A stretch of 33,302 nt of DNA. It comes from a virus. Below are positions 14,424 to 23,323 of the stretch, in pieces; the first letter of the stretch is position 1; each line of letters starts with the position of its first letter. A program made the position numbers and the translations under genes. The notes below the pieces were generated by a model. It saw nothing but the letters and a program-made list of their open reading frames with translations, ran no database searches and was not told where the DNA came from. Location of the stretch: positions 1 to 33,302 of IMG/VR virus record IMGVR_UViG_3300031787_000494; one strand, given 5' to 3'.

Positions 14424-15398
14424 ATGGCATATATATCAAATTTTCAGTACTATACCAACAATGGCAATAATCCAACGGATGCCAATTGGGGGTCGTATCA
14501 GTATGTTAGCCTATTTGACATCGTCAATAATTTTCAGTTGATGTACACCGGCAATCACTCATTGGTTAATAATGAGGAGCGTTATAAGATATTGTTCCAC
14601 GCAAAGAGAGCCATCCAGGAGTTGAACTACGATGCGTTCAAGGAGATTAAAGTCCTTGAGCTTAGCGTCTGCGATCAACTACGCTATGTGCTGCCGCATG
14701 ACTTTGTCAACTGGGTGCGCATCTCGCTTTATGCGAACGGAACTTTGTTGCCTCTTTCTGAGAATATACAAACACTATCATCAAAAGCATATTTGCAGGA
14801 CCACAACTGCAATATTTTGTTTGATCAAAATGGTAACATCTTGGAGCCGCAGTACTCCAACATTGACTACGATCGAATCAAAGGAACCAAGAAGAGTATC
14901 TACCTTAATCATGGCCATCAGTTTCACGGACATGAGGGATATTGCTGTGACGGTAATTGGTATTTCGAGCATAGTATAGGTGCTAGATTTGGTCTCAATA
15001 CAGAGACAGCTAATCGTAACCCTACGTTTAATATTGACAAGAAAGCTGGGGTGATAAACTTTGACAGCGCAATCTTGGGTTATAACCACTACAATAATAA
15101 TAACGACCCAAATCACCCTCATAATCTATCTGCAACAGTTATTCTTGAGTATGTGTCTGATGGTATGGAGAATGGTGACAACTCAGCTATCTCAGTAAAC
15201 AAATTATTTGAGCAGTATGTGTATGCCTATATCAGATATGAGATACTAAATGCAAAGCTTGGGGTACAGGAGTACATTGTGGCTAGAGCTAGAAAGGAGA
15301 AGCAGGCGCTTTTAAGAAATGCAAAAATAAGAATTAGCAACATTCATCCAGGAAGGCTCTTAATGAATATGAGAGGAATGGATAAGATAATCAAATAA
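14424..15398 (+). CDS. Second neck ring or tail-adaptor protein candidate
   Basis: 324 residues starting 4 bases after the previous stop. The N-terminal ~130 residues (YVSLFDIVNNFQLMYTGNHS, then RYKILFHAKRAIQELNYDAF) form helices, as in tail adaptor or gp4/gp11-like connectors. The middle is His/Gly/Asn-rich (NHGHQFHGHEGYCCDG) and might bind a metal, then beta-rich. The last part is a basic helix, VARARKEKQALLRNAKIRIS. It lies between ring candidate one and the muzzle protein, the place of the second ring protein in the neck of podoviruses. Its His- and Cys-rich middle is unusual for such a protein. Confidence 0.52.
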   Translation: MAYISNFQYYTNNGNNPTDANWGSYQYVSLFDIVNNFQLMYTGNHSLVNNEERYKILFHAKRAIQELNYDAFKEIKVLELSVCDQLRYVLPHDFVNWVRISLYANGTLLPLSENIQTLSSKAYLQDHNCNILFDQNGNILEPQYSNIDYDRIKGTKKSIYLNHGHQFHGHEGYCCDGNWYFEHSIGARFGLNTETANRNPTFNIDKKAGVINFDSAILGYNHYNNNNDPNHPHNLSATVILEYVSDGMENGDNSAISVNKLFEQYVYAYIRYEILNAKLGVQEYIVARARKEKQALLRNAKIRISNIHPGRLLMNMRGMDKIIK

Positions 15399-15400
15399 CA

Positions 15401-18400
15401 ATGGCGAATTTTACAAGGAACTTTATTGCCGGTAGAATGAATAAGACATTCGATGAGCGAGTAGTCCCTGATGGGGAGTACATTGACGCTATGAATGTTA
15501 GGATGGGATCGACAGAGAAGTCGGAGGCAGGAGTCATTGAGAATACGAATGGTAACTTGCCATTGACTGCATTGACCTATATTGACGGTACGCCATTGAG
15601 TACTGATGCAAGATGTATAGGGGCTATAAATGACAGCGCAAGAGAGACTTTGTATTGGTTTGTTCATGACCCAAATTCTAAAACTTCTCCAACTGGAAAG
15701 CTTGACCTTGTTGTTTCTTTTAATATGGTATCTCAGGTATTGACATACCATATTGTTAGCGTGAATGATGGAGGTGTAGTAAATACTACATTGAATTTCA
15801 ATCCTGACTATTTGATTACAGGGGTTGACATTGTTGAGGATTTATTATTTTGGACTGATGACTATAATCAGCCTAGATTTATCAATATCAATAGGGGCTA
15901 CGCTAATCCTGACGCTTTAGGCGTTGACTATAACGGTCAGCCTGACCTGCTTGCAGAGACGATCCTTGTTATTAAGAAGCCACCTACCGAAGCCCCAACG
16001 ATAGAACTTATTGAGGTAGATGGTCAAGAGAATTATCTAGAGGATAGGTTTTTATGCTTTGCTTATAGGTATAAATATGTCGATGGAGAATATACAGCTA
16101 CGTCACAATGGTCTGAGATTGCATTTGAGCCAAGTTCTTTTCAGTTTAGTACAAATAGTTTCCTTAATCAGGGAATGGAGAATAAGTACAATGCTGTTAA
16201 TGTAAGCTTTAATACAGGTGGCCCATTAGTGGTTGGTATTGATTTATTATATAAGGATGCAACAGGAAATATAATAAAAGTAATCGAACGATTTGACAAG
16301 CAGAATGCTGGATGGACAGATAATACCATTCAAACATATCTATTCGTAAATAACAAAATATTTACTATTCTTCCAGAGTCTGAGTTGTTGAGGCTTTATG
16401 ATAATGTCCCAAGACTTGCTAAGGCTCAAACAATTATGGGCAATAGGTTGATGTATGGAAATTACGTTGATGGATACGACATAGTTGATAGCAATGGTCA
16501 GGATGTAAGATTTGATTACACTACTGAGTTAGTATCTCAGTTTATTGGAACCAATGATATACCATCTAGTACTAGCGATAGCTCTTTACCTCTTTCAAAC
16601 ACTGCTTTTAATCCTTGTTCTCCCCCTTGTACTAGACCCAATACTCAACTAGACATAGACCTTACAGGGATACCACTATTACAAGGTAGGATATTAGCTT
16701 TTGACATAACCTTTAACACTTTTTCTACTTTAGGTTATGACGTAAGTTGCAGTTTTACTTTTACTCTTCCGGTAAATTATAGCTCACCTTATCAATTAGC
16801 AACAAGTATAGAGTTTCAGCAAGCAATAGGGACAGCAGCAAATATAAAGCCTATATATAATCCAATTCCTGGAGGTGACGATTCTTGTGATGGATTAACA
16901 TTTACTGATATATATAATTGTGCTTGGCCTCAGTTCTTGTCACTGTTTGCATATAATGGCATTAAATACGAGAGTGGAATCACAGCAAATGGACAGCCGA
17001 TAGCAATAACAGCCTCTCCTAGTAGCAATATTATTTCTTTACAGTTTTTGGCTATCCTATATTATGACTACACTCAAACACCTCCGTATGATATAGTAGG
17101 TTTATTTGGCAATATTAAAAATGCTAGCGTTCAATTGCAGGATTTATCAAGCCAAAAAAGCTTGCATAGTAATAGAGATTATGAGATTGGGATTGTTTAT
17201 ATGGATGAGTTTGGCAGATCAACTTTAACAAATGTAAGTTCATTAAATACTGTTCATATTCCATGTAGTTACTCATCTCTTGTAAACTCAATCACAGTAA
17301 CAATCCCAACGACACAAGTTGCTCCTTATTGGGCTAAAAGATATAAGTTTGTATGTAAGGCAAATCAAGCAGGATACGAGACTATTTACTCAAGTATATT
17401 TTTTACCAATAGCTCTACTCAAGAGACATACTTCTTACTTCAAGGAGAAAACCCAAGAAAAGTAGAGGAGGGAGATAGGTTAACTGTAAAGGCAGATAGT
17501 GAAGGTCCGATGCAAACTTGTGTTTTTGCAACCGTATTAGAGAAGGAGGCAAAGCAATCTGGGTTTGACCCTTTGATTACACCAACACCCCCTGCTGGTG
17601 TCTATATGAAAATAAAGGCTAATGGCTTCTCTGTGAATCCATTGTCATACTCTACAATAGAATTCGGTACACTTACTGCGGTTAGTTCTACTTCTGGAAC
17701 GTCACCTATATTGGCATACCCAATGAGCTTAGAAGACCCATCAAACCCAGGATTTTATATACCCTATTCAGTTGATGCAGGAACTGTTATTGTATTTGAT
17801 ATAAGATTCGAGAGAACAGGCTTTGGGGGTAATGCTTGCGAAAAGAGGATATATACATTAAAAAAGACTTATGTGTCTTCCTCTAATTATGCAAATATGC
17901 AGGATTGGTTTATAAATGACAATATTGCAAGTACTTTAAATGATGGGGATCAAGAAGTTGGAGGAGGTGCTTGCCCTGTAAATAATGTTTTTATACCTAC
18001 TAATGGGACAATCACATCAGGTCAGTTATGTGATAATTATTGGCGATTTTATCTGCATCCAATAACTGGGGCTTTAGAATTATATATGTCAGGGACTTGG
18101 GCTTGTGGCTCAACTCAAAAAAGAAAATCAAGAGTAATTGCAAATATTATTGTCTTTAGAACAGCGGAGTCAATTATATTTGAAACTCAACCAATTGACA
18201 CGCTACCTGATGTATTTTTCGAAAATGAATTATCATTTCCGATTGATGCAAATGGCAATCACTTGTCAAATGGTGCCCCTGGAGACCAATCTCAAGATAT
18301 AAGCTTAGGTGTCCCTGCAATAATCCAAACAGGGTTCTTTAACTGCTTTGCATTTGGTAATGGTGCCGAGAGCTACAAGATAAGAGACTCAATCATCGGC

Positions 18401-20077
18401 AGAGATTTTAATCTTGGCAACAGGGTAACAACAGTAGCTGCTCAAGACTATAAAGAGTCAAGACGTTTTGCTGACATCACTTATAGTGGTGTATATAACC
18501 CTGAGACCAATGTCAATAAGCTTAATGAGTTCAACGGAGCATTGCTTAACTACAAGAACCTTGAGCTGTCATTTGGAGCAGTATACATCCTTGATGGCAG
18601 AGAGACTGACGTGTTAGTCCTGCAAGAGGACAAGGTGTCATACGTCCTTGCAGGAAAGAACCTATTATCTGATGCTGCTGCCGGTGGTGCCATAACCTCA
18701 GTCCCTGAGGTATTGGGTACACAGATAGCGAGAGTCGAGAACTACGGCATAAGTTTCAATCCTGAGAGCTACTCTAAATGGGGCTATGACAAGTTCTTTA
18801 CTGATGCCAAAAGAGGGGCAGTAATACAGCTTAAAGGCAACTCATACTCTAATGAGCAGCTTGCAGTTATCTCTGATATGAACATGAGGACATGGTTTAG
18901 AGATGAGTTCATTGCAAGGTTCAATAACCAAAAGCTCGGAGCGTTTGACCCATATATGAACGAGTATGTGCTGACGCTGAACGACAGAGAGATACCGATG
19001 GAGGAGGAGTGTATTAAGTGTGGTGTCACTAGAACCTTTACATTTGCTCAGGGTAAGATAGCATCTGAGGTGAATTTCTGTGTAGACTTTGCAACTAAAG
19101 TTGGGCCTGTAAATGTGGATTGGTTAGTTCAAAGTATTGATGTGGACGCTGACTTTGTTATTGACGTAGAGTACGATGGTACTACTTATACGTCAGGGCT
19201 ACAAACCTCATCAGGGTACTTTGACTTCTTTAAGAATACCCAATTACCATCTACAGGAACGGTTACTATTACAGCCACAGGCAATGTTGTGATTAGCGTA
19301 ACTATTGGATGCCCAGTGCCTATACCAATGACACTTGTAGAGGTTGTACTCACAGATGACTGCGATGCAGGCCTGACGACACTAAAACAATTTAATTATG
19401 TCAATGGGACATATACTTCGCCCACGCAATCTAATTTCTTTATCTTTGCGTCAGGGACGAATAACCCATTGGTGTCATACTATCTTGCAACGAATGGATT
19501 TGAGGGTCAGGGTAGCCTACCACCAGAGGGAGCGTTAATGACGTTACAGATAAATGAGACACCGCCATATGTGTCATATAACTTTGACCCAGGACAGAAT
19601 AAGTTCAGATACGCAAGGACAACAGTGCTATATGGCAATAATGATATTGATATGCAGGCAATGCTGGCAATATCAAATATAGCTACGCCTATACTTAATC
19701 CATCAACTGGTATCTATAATGCTACCTTTACTGTGCCACCAACATTAGACGGTCAGTACTTGTACGTTATATGGGATTTAAGGTCATCAATTGGCGTAGA
19801 GCTTTGTTATGACCCTGAGTCGTTAGAGGCTGTGTGCTGCGAATGCTTACCATGTACAGAACTATGTAACTCATATTTGTTTCAAAATCCGTCAACAGCA
19901 ACTGAGGATGCAATTATAGAGTTTCCTCTTGGCTTATGCGGATCGCCTGAGACACACACAGAGACTCTAGCTCCTGGTGCATCAGTAAGCCTATGCATAC
20001 CAAATGACAAAGACAATTATATCATTTTACAAGGCAGTCCAATTATTTATATGGAGAGTTGTTTTTGTGGAACTTAA
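15401..20077 (+). CDS. P22 gp10-like tail stabilisation ('muzzle') protein, 1558 residues
   Basis: The N-terminus (FIAGRMNKTFDERVVPDGEY, then IDAMNVRMGSTE and ENTNGNLPLT) is the recognisable start of P22 gp10-like stabilisation proteins of podoviruses and crAss-like phages, which close the end of the tail tube. The rest is long and beta-rich (repeated Tyr/Asn/Gly/Thr-rich strands), and ends in a Cys-rich module near 1460-1558 (CCECLPCTELC). Compared with gp10 (about 470 residues) it is very large, because of extra domains. Residues about 216-976 are encoded by DNA of markedly lower GC (sampled lines about 27-38%) than the ends (about 43-50%), suggesting a replaced or inserted section. It is probably a multi-subunit gate in the tail. 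Confidence 0.75.
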   Translation: MANFTRNFIAGRMNKTFDERVVPDGEYIDAMNVRMGSTEKSEAGVIENTNGNLPLTALTYIDGTPLSTDARCIGAINDSARETLYWFVHDPNSKTSPTGKLDLVVSFNMVSQVLTYHIVSVNDGGVVNTTLNFNPDYLITGVDIVEDLLFWTDDYNQPRFININRGYANPDALGVDYNGQPDLLAETILVIKKPPTEAPTIELIEVDGQENYLEDRFLCFAYRYKYVDGEYTATSQWSEIAFEPSSFQFSTNSFLNQGMENKYNAVNVSFNTGGPLVVGIDLLYKDATGNIIKVIERFDKQNAGWTDNTIQTYLFVNNKIFTILPESELLRLYDNVPRLAKAQTIMGNRLMYGNYVDGYDIVDSNGQDVRFDYTTELVSQFIGTNDIPSSTSDSSLPLSNTAFNPCSPPCTRPNTQLDIDLTGIPLLQGRILAFDITFNTFSTLGYDVSCSFTFTLPVNYSSPYQLATSIEFQQAIGTAANIKPIYNPIPGGDDSCDGLTFTDIYNCAWPQFLSLFAYNGIKYESGITANGQPIAITASPSSNIISLQFLAILYYDYTQTPPYDIVGLFGNIKNASVQLQDLSSQKSLHSNRDYEIGIVYMDEFGRSTLTNVSSLNTVHIPCSYSSLVNSITVTIPTTQVAPYWAKRYKFVCKANQAGYETIYSSIFFTNSSTQETYFLLQGENPRKVEEGDRLTVKADSEGPMQTCVFATVLEKEAKQSGFDPLITPTPPAGVYMKIKANGFSVNPLSYSTIEFGTLTAVSSTSGTSPILAYPMSLEDPSNPGFYIPYSVDAGTVIVFDIRFERTGFGGNACEKRIYTLKKTYVSSSNYANMQDWFINDNIASTLNDGDQEVGGGACPVNNVFIPTNGTITSGQLCDNYWRFYLHPITGALELYMSGTWACGSTQKRKSRVIANIIVFRTAESIIFETQPIDTLPDVFFENELSFPIDANGNHLSNGAPGDQSQDISLGVPAIIQTGFFNCFAFGNGAESYKIRDSIIGRDFNLGNRVTTVAAQDYKESRRFADITYSGVYNPETNVNKLNEFNGALLNYKNLELSFGAVYILDGRETDVLVLQEDKVSYVLAGKNLLSDAAAGGAITSVPEVLGTQIARVENYGISFNPESYSKWGYDKFFTDAKRGAVIQLKGNSYSNEQLAVISDMNMRTWFRDEFIARFNNQKLGAFDPYMNEYVLTLNDREIPMEEECIKCGVTRTFTFAQGKIASEVNFCVDFATKVGPVNVDWLVQSIDVDADFVIDVEYDGTTYTSGLQTSSGYFDFFKNTQLPSTGTVTITATGNVVISVTIGCPVPIPMTLVEVVLTDDCDAGLTTLKQFNYVNGTYTSPTQSNFFIFASGTNNPLVSYYLATNGFEGQGSLPPEGALMTLQINETPPYVSYNFDPGQNKFRYARTTVLYGNNDIDMQAMLAISNIATPILNPSTGIYNATFTVPPTLDGQYLYVIWDLRSSIGVELCYDPESLEAVCCECLPCTELCNSYLFQNPSTATEDAIIEFPLGLCGSPETHTETLAPGASVSLCIPNDKDNYIILQGSPIIYMESCFCGT

Positions 20078-20086
20078 AAATAAAAT

Positions 20087-21019
20087 ATGCCAACACAACA
20101 AACATTTTATCTAAATTGCCCAACACTAGCGTCAGCGACAACAGTGTTCTTGGACCCAGGACTTACTACAGTAGCTCCTGATGGGTACTACTTTGATGGC
20201 ACCACAGCAAGACAACAAGTTGGGGGTATATTATTTCCTGCTGAGGCCTGTCCTACTTGCGGCACTGAGTGCAAGGGCACAGTAGAGGCACCATCCCTAC
20301 AAGGCGTTTATACCATCACATTTGATGCAGGTAACACACCAACGTCAGTGGGGGCTGTTATAATCACCATAGCTGTAAATAGTACAGTCAATGGTATAAA
20401 GGCTGTTTATGACTCTGTTACATATAACCAATTAAGCTCTCAAGGCTATGGCTATCTCGCTGGAACACCAAGCACGTCATATACCTACATAGGAGCATCG
20501 CCAAATGACTGCATTGTCGTTGGCACTCCTGTGAGCCTTGACCTATATGATTGGGATGGAACTACATACATCCCTGTTGGGACAACTAGCGTTACGGTAT
20601 CGGCTGGTGAGATGCAGCTAACCGCAGGCAATCCTGACCTATGCGTAATGGTGATACCAAAAACAAATGCTACCGAACGATATATCAACGTGACAATCGT
20701 AGGGATATGTCCTGACTCTGAGGCTGTTGTAGGTATCTCATGCCCATTGGAGCTTCCATCATTCTTAGGCACTTATGGCGTACCAACAGTATCGCCCGAG
20801 TTCTTCTGTAATTTCCCATACAACTACACCTACTATGTGGCACCTGTTAATGGTGATGGCATCACACTAGGGCTATACGATTGGGTGTTCTTAGATAGTA
20901 GCGGAGCGACAGTACTGCCAGATGGATACTATAGGGCATTGCCAGTTCCGGCGCCATACGACACGTTCCAAGTACAAGACGGAGTAATCATTGCATTCCA
21001 TTCATATTGCGCATCATAA
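20087..21019 (+). CDS. Tail accessory protein with Cys-containing beta modules
   Basis: 310 residues, beta-rich and short of charged residues. The N-terminal module (FLDPGLTTVAPDGYYFDGTT, then CPTCGTEC) and the C-terminal one (VLPDGYYRAL, ending in HSYCAS) share a DGYY pattern, indicating a diverged repeat. The CPTC-x3-C arrangement is unusual and could bind zinc or form disulfides. It follows the muzzle gene by 9 bases, with only an A-rich leader between, and lies in the neck/tail operon. I recognise no specific domain, and a fibre, decoration or tail-tip function is open. Confidence 0.6.
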   Translation: MPTQQTFYLNCPTLASATTVFLDPGLTTVAPDGYYFDGTTARQQVGGILFPAEACPTCGTECKGTVEAPSLQGVYTITFDAGNTPTSVGAVIITIAVNSTVNGIKAVYDSVTYNQLSSQGYGYLAGTPSTSYTYIGASPNDCIVVGTPVSLDLYDWDGTTYIPVGTTSVTVSAGEMQLTAGNPDLCVMVIPKTNATERYINVTIVGICPDSEAVVGISCPLELPSFLGTYGVPTVSPEFFCNFPYNYTYYVAPVNGDGITLGLYDWVFLDSSGATVLPDGYYRALPVPAPYDTFQVQDGVIIAFHSYCAS

Positions 21020-21029
21020 AAAATAAATA

Positions 21030-21908
21030 ATGGGAAAAGACCCTATAACTCCAGTTGACCCCTTAGATCCAGGCCCAATAATACCTGTCCTTATTGAGGA
21101 CTTCTATACACTATCTTTCAGTAATGCTGTATCGGGATGGGTGTCATTCTACTCGTACAACCCTGATTGGATGATAGGAATGAACCAATACTTCTACACG
21201 TTCAAGGGAGGTAATCTGTACAGGCATAATGTCAACAAGAAGAAAAACACATTCTATGAGCCTTGGTGGACCATTCTCAGTGACGCTACCGCAGCATTTA
21301 CGCCAACAAGAATGACGAGTGTATTCAATACAGTTCCTCTTGAGAATAAGTTGTTTAAGACGCTTAATCTTGAGGGCGATGCAACGTGGAGCGCGATACT
21401 ATATACTGACATCCAAGACTCAGGGTATATCCTTGATACTTGGTTTGAGAAGAAAGAGCAGTCATATTTCGCATTTGTCCGTAATGATGCAAGCGGTGAG
21501 TTGGCTATTCGCAGTACAAATGGTATCGGTAAGAGCTATCAGGTGAACGTAGCAGGGGACACGATTGACTTCTCAATATCACCGCTAGTTGACCTTGGCA
21601 ATATTATGAGCATTGGCGATATGCTATACTTCACATTACCGCCATCAACAACTCAGTACTTTGCAGGGCAAATACTACAGATAAATAGGAATTATAAGCT
21701 TGGTATCAATCAGATTGTCATCGACATTACGATACCTGGCACTACTCCGATACCAGTACAAGATGCCTACTTCTTCTACACCAAGAACTCAGTGGCTGAG
21801 TCGCATGGTGTGCTTGGTCACTATTGTGTATTTGAGATTACAAATTCTTCTACATCAAAAATAGAATTATTTGCTGTAGAGTCTGAAGTTATGAAATCTT
21901 TTCCATAA
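21030..21908 (+). CDS. Tail tip accessory protein related to muzzle-protein C-terminal modules
   Basis: 292 residues. After a Pro/Asp-rich start (DPITPVDPLDPGPIIP) comes a segment, SFYSYNPDWMIGMNQYFYTF followed by KGGNLYRHN, that from memory recurs in the C-terminal parts of stabilisation proteins of crAss-like phages. This suggests that what is a single chain in relatives is split into separate genes here. The rest is beta-rich. It probably sits on the outer tail with the muzzle and the 310-residue protein. Enzymatic motifs are not seen. Confidence 0.58.
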   Translation: MGKDPITPVDPLDPGPIIPVLIEDFYTLSFSNAVSGWVSFYSYNPDWMIGMNQYFYTFKGGNLYRHNVNKKKNTFYEPWWTILSDATAAFTPTRMTSVFNTVPLENKLFKTLNLEGDATWSAILYTDIQDSGYILDTWFEKKEQSYFAFVRNDASGELAIRSTNGIGKSYQVNVAGDTIDFSISPLVDLGNIMSIGDMLYFTLPPSTTQYFAGQILQINRNYKLGINQIVIDITIPGTTPIPVQDAYFFYTKNSVAESHGVLGHYCVFEITNSSTSKIELFAVESEVMKSFP

Positions 21909-21918
21909 TTTTGTGTTT

Positions 21919-22332
21919 ATGGAAGAGCTAACTATAAGACCATTGACAATGGAGGACTACGATGCCATATTGGTAGAGTGGTGGAAAGAGTGGGAATGGA
22001 CCCCACCAACAAGGGCATTCTTGCCTGATGATGGGACCGGTGGTGTTATAGTTTATGATGGCGATACGCCTATCTGCGCAGGGTTTATGTATATGACAAA
22101 CTCAAAAGTGTCATGGGTAGATTGGATAATCTCAAGTAGGAAGTACACCAAAAAGCCAATGCGCAAGGAAGCGATAATGCTATTGGTATCAACTTTGACA
22201 GAGATAAGTAAGAACTTGGGAAACGAGTATTGTTACGCACTGATTAAAAACAAAAGTCTTATTGACACATACAAGGAGATTGGCTATGTAAAAGGCGATG
22301 AGTATGTTGGTGAGATGATAAAAATACTATAA
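21919..22332 (+). CDS. GNAT-like N-acetyltransferase embedded in the tail region
   Basis: 137 residues from ATG 21919; a GTG at 21913 is in frame but overlaps the region just after the previous stop. The N-terminus (ELTIRPLTMEDYDAI) is a typical GNAT beta1-alpha1 start. Strands near 43-60 (GVIVYDGDTPICAGFMYMTN) and 64-72 follow, then a loop with YTKKPMRKEA and a helix, where the acetyl-CoA pyrophosphate loop normally lies, and a late strand (EYCYALIKNK). The classical R/Q-x-x-G-x-G/A loop is not clearly present (KKPMRKEA instead), so activity cannot be assumed. Its genome position between tail and internal virion genes suggests a virion or late role, such as modifying a phage or host protein. 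Confidence 0.68.
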   Translation: MEELTIRPLTMEDYDAILVEWWKEWEWTPPTRAFLPDDGTGGVIVYDGDTPICAGFMYMTNSKVSWVDWIISSRKYTKKPMRKEAIMLLVSTLTEISKNLGNEYCYALIKNKSLIDTYKEIGYVKGDEYVGEMIKIL

Positions 22333-22334
22333 AT

Positions 22335-23318
22335 ATGGCAGCAATTACAGGAGCAGTTATAGGTCTAGGCACAGCGGCAGTTACTACCGGTATGTCATTT
22401 GCTCAGGCAGCTAAGCAGAACCAATTGATGAAAGAGGCTCAGGCTAAGGCAGACCAAGCTATGAGCGAGGCTCGTAAAAAGCTAGAGGTAAACTACTACG
22501 ACCAACTTGCAATTAAAAAGGAGCCGTATGAGCTACAGAGAGAGGCGATGCTCTCCTCAGGCGCTCAGGCACTAGAGGGAGCAAGAGAGGCTGACAGAGG
22601 CGCTGCGGCAACAGCAGGCCGACTACAGGCTATGCAGAACCAAGCACAGGCAGACATTAGGACTCAAATGGGTCAGGAGTTGATGGCCCTTGAGAAGCTG
22701 TCAGCTACTGAGGAGTCAAGGCTTAGAGACGTAGGAGTGCAGTTGGATATGGGTGAGGCTATGGGTGCCCAGCAGGCTGCTGCTGACGCTCAGGAGGCAA
22801 GAACAGCTGCATTGGGTCAGGCATTCCAAGGCATCTCAGGAATGGCAGGATATGCTGCTGAGATGGTGCCATTGTATATGCAGAATGCAGCTAGCAAGCA
22901 ATTTGGGAAACAGCAGGCTGAGTATAGTAAGAGAGCTGCTGCTGGGCAGTTGGGTGCTGAGTATATGATTGATGGTAAGCCAATGACCTATCAACAGGCT
23001 ATACAGAAAAAGTTTGGACTAGATGTAGGAGGAATGAAGCAAGCTGACTTTGAATCATATATGACAGGTAAGGGCAAAAAGTTTATCAATCAGTATGACT
23101 TGTTTGGATCCACACCTGTTACCCAAACGCAAACTCCACAGCAAAGACAAGAGGCTGAGATGTATATGAGAGGGACAATTGGGACTAGCAGTGTAAATCC
23201 ATTTGCTCCTTATAATACAGGATTTAATCCATATTTACAGCAACAGCAATCAGGATTTGATATGCTTGGAGGATATTCTCCATCAAATGAAACATTCCCT
23301 ATGCTTGATAGATTTTAA
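22335..23318 (+). CDS. Internal virion (ejection-type) protein candidate
   Basis: 327 residues. A hydrophobic, Gly/Ala-rich N-terminus (AAITGAVIGLGTAAVTTGMS) is followed by long Ala/Gln/Glu-rich helices (QAKADQAMSEARKKL; AQADIRTQMGQELMALEKLS) and a Gln-rich, Asn/Pro-rich C-terminal end. The composition and layout match internal virion proteins that are injected with the DNA, such as T7 gp14 or P22 gp7. It is the first of four genes of this kind, running to the right edge. No catalytic motif is seen. A virion assembly protein with a membrane-active helix at the N-terminus is the best guess. Confidence 0.6.
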   Translation: MAAITGAVIGLGTAAVTTGMSFAQAAKQNQLMKEAQAKADQAMSEARKKLEVNYYDQLAIKKEPYELQREAMLSSGAQALEGAREADRGAAATAGRLQAMQNQAQADIRTQMGQELMALEKLSATEESRLRDVGVQLDMGEAMGAQQAAADAQEARTAALGQAFQGISGMAGYAAEMVPLYMQNAASKQFGKQQAEYSKRAAAGQLGAEYMIDGKPMTYQQAIQKKFGLDVGGMKQADFESYMTGKGKKFINQYDLFGSTPVTQTQTPQQRQEAEMYMRGTIGTSSVNPFAPYNTGFNPYLQQQQSGFDMLGGYSPSNETFPMLDRF

Positions 23319-23323
23319 CAAAA

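Noticed and set aside
21906-21913. TAATTTTG as a promoter box before the GNAT gene
   Set aside because: It matches TAnnTTTG but overlaps the stop codon of the previous gene and lies 5 bases before the ATG, which would put the transcript start at or after the start codon. No -33 box is seen.
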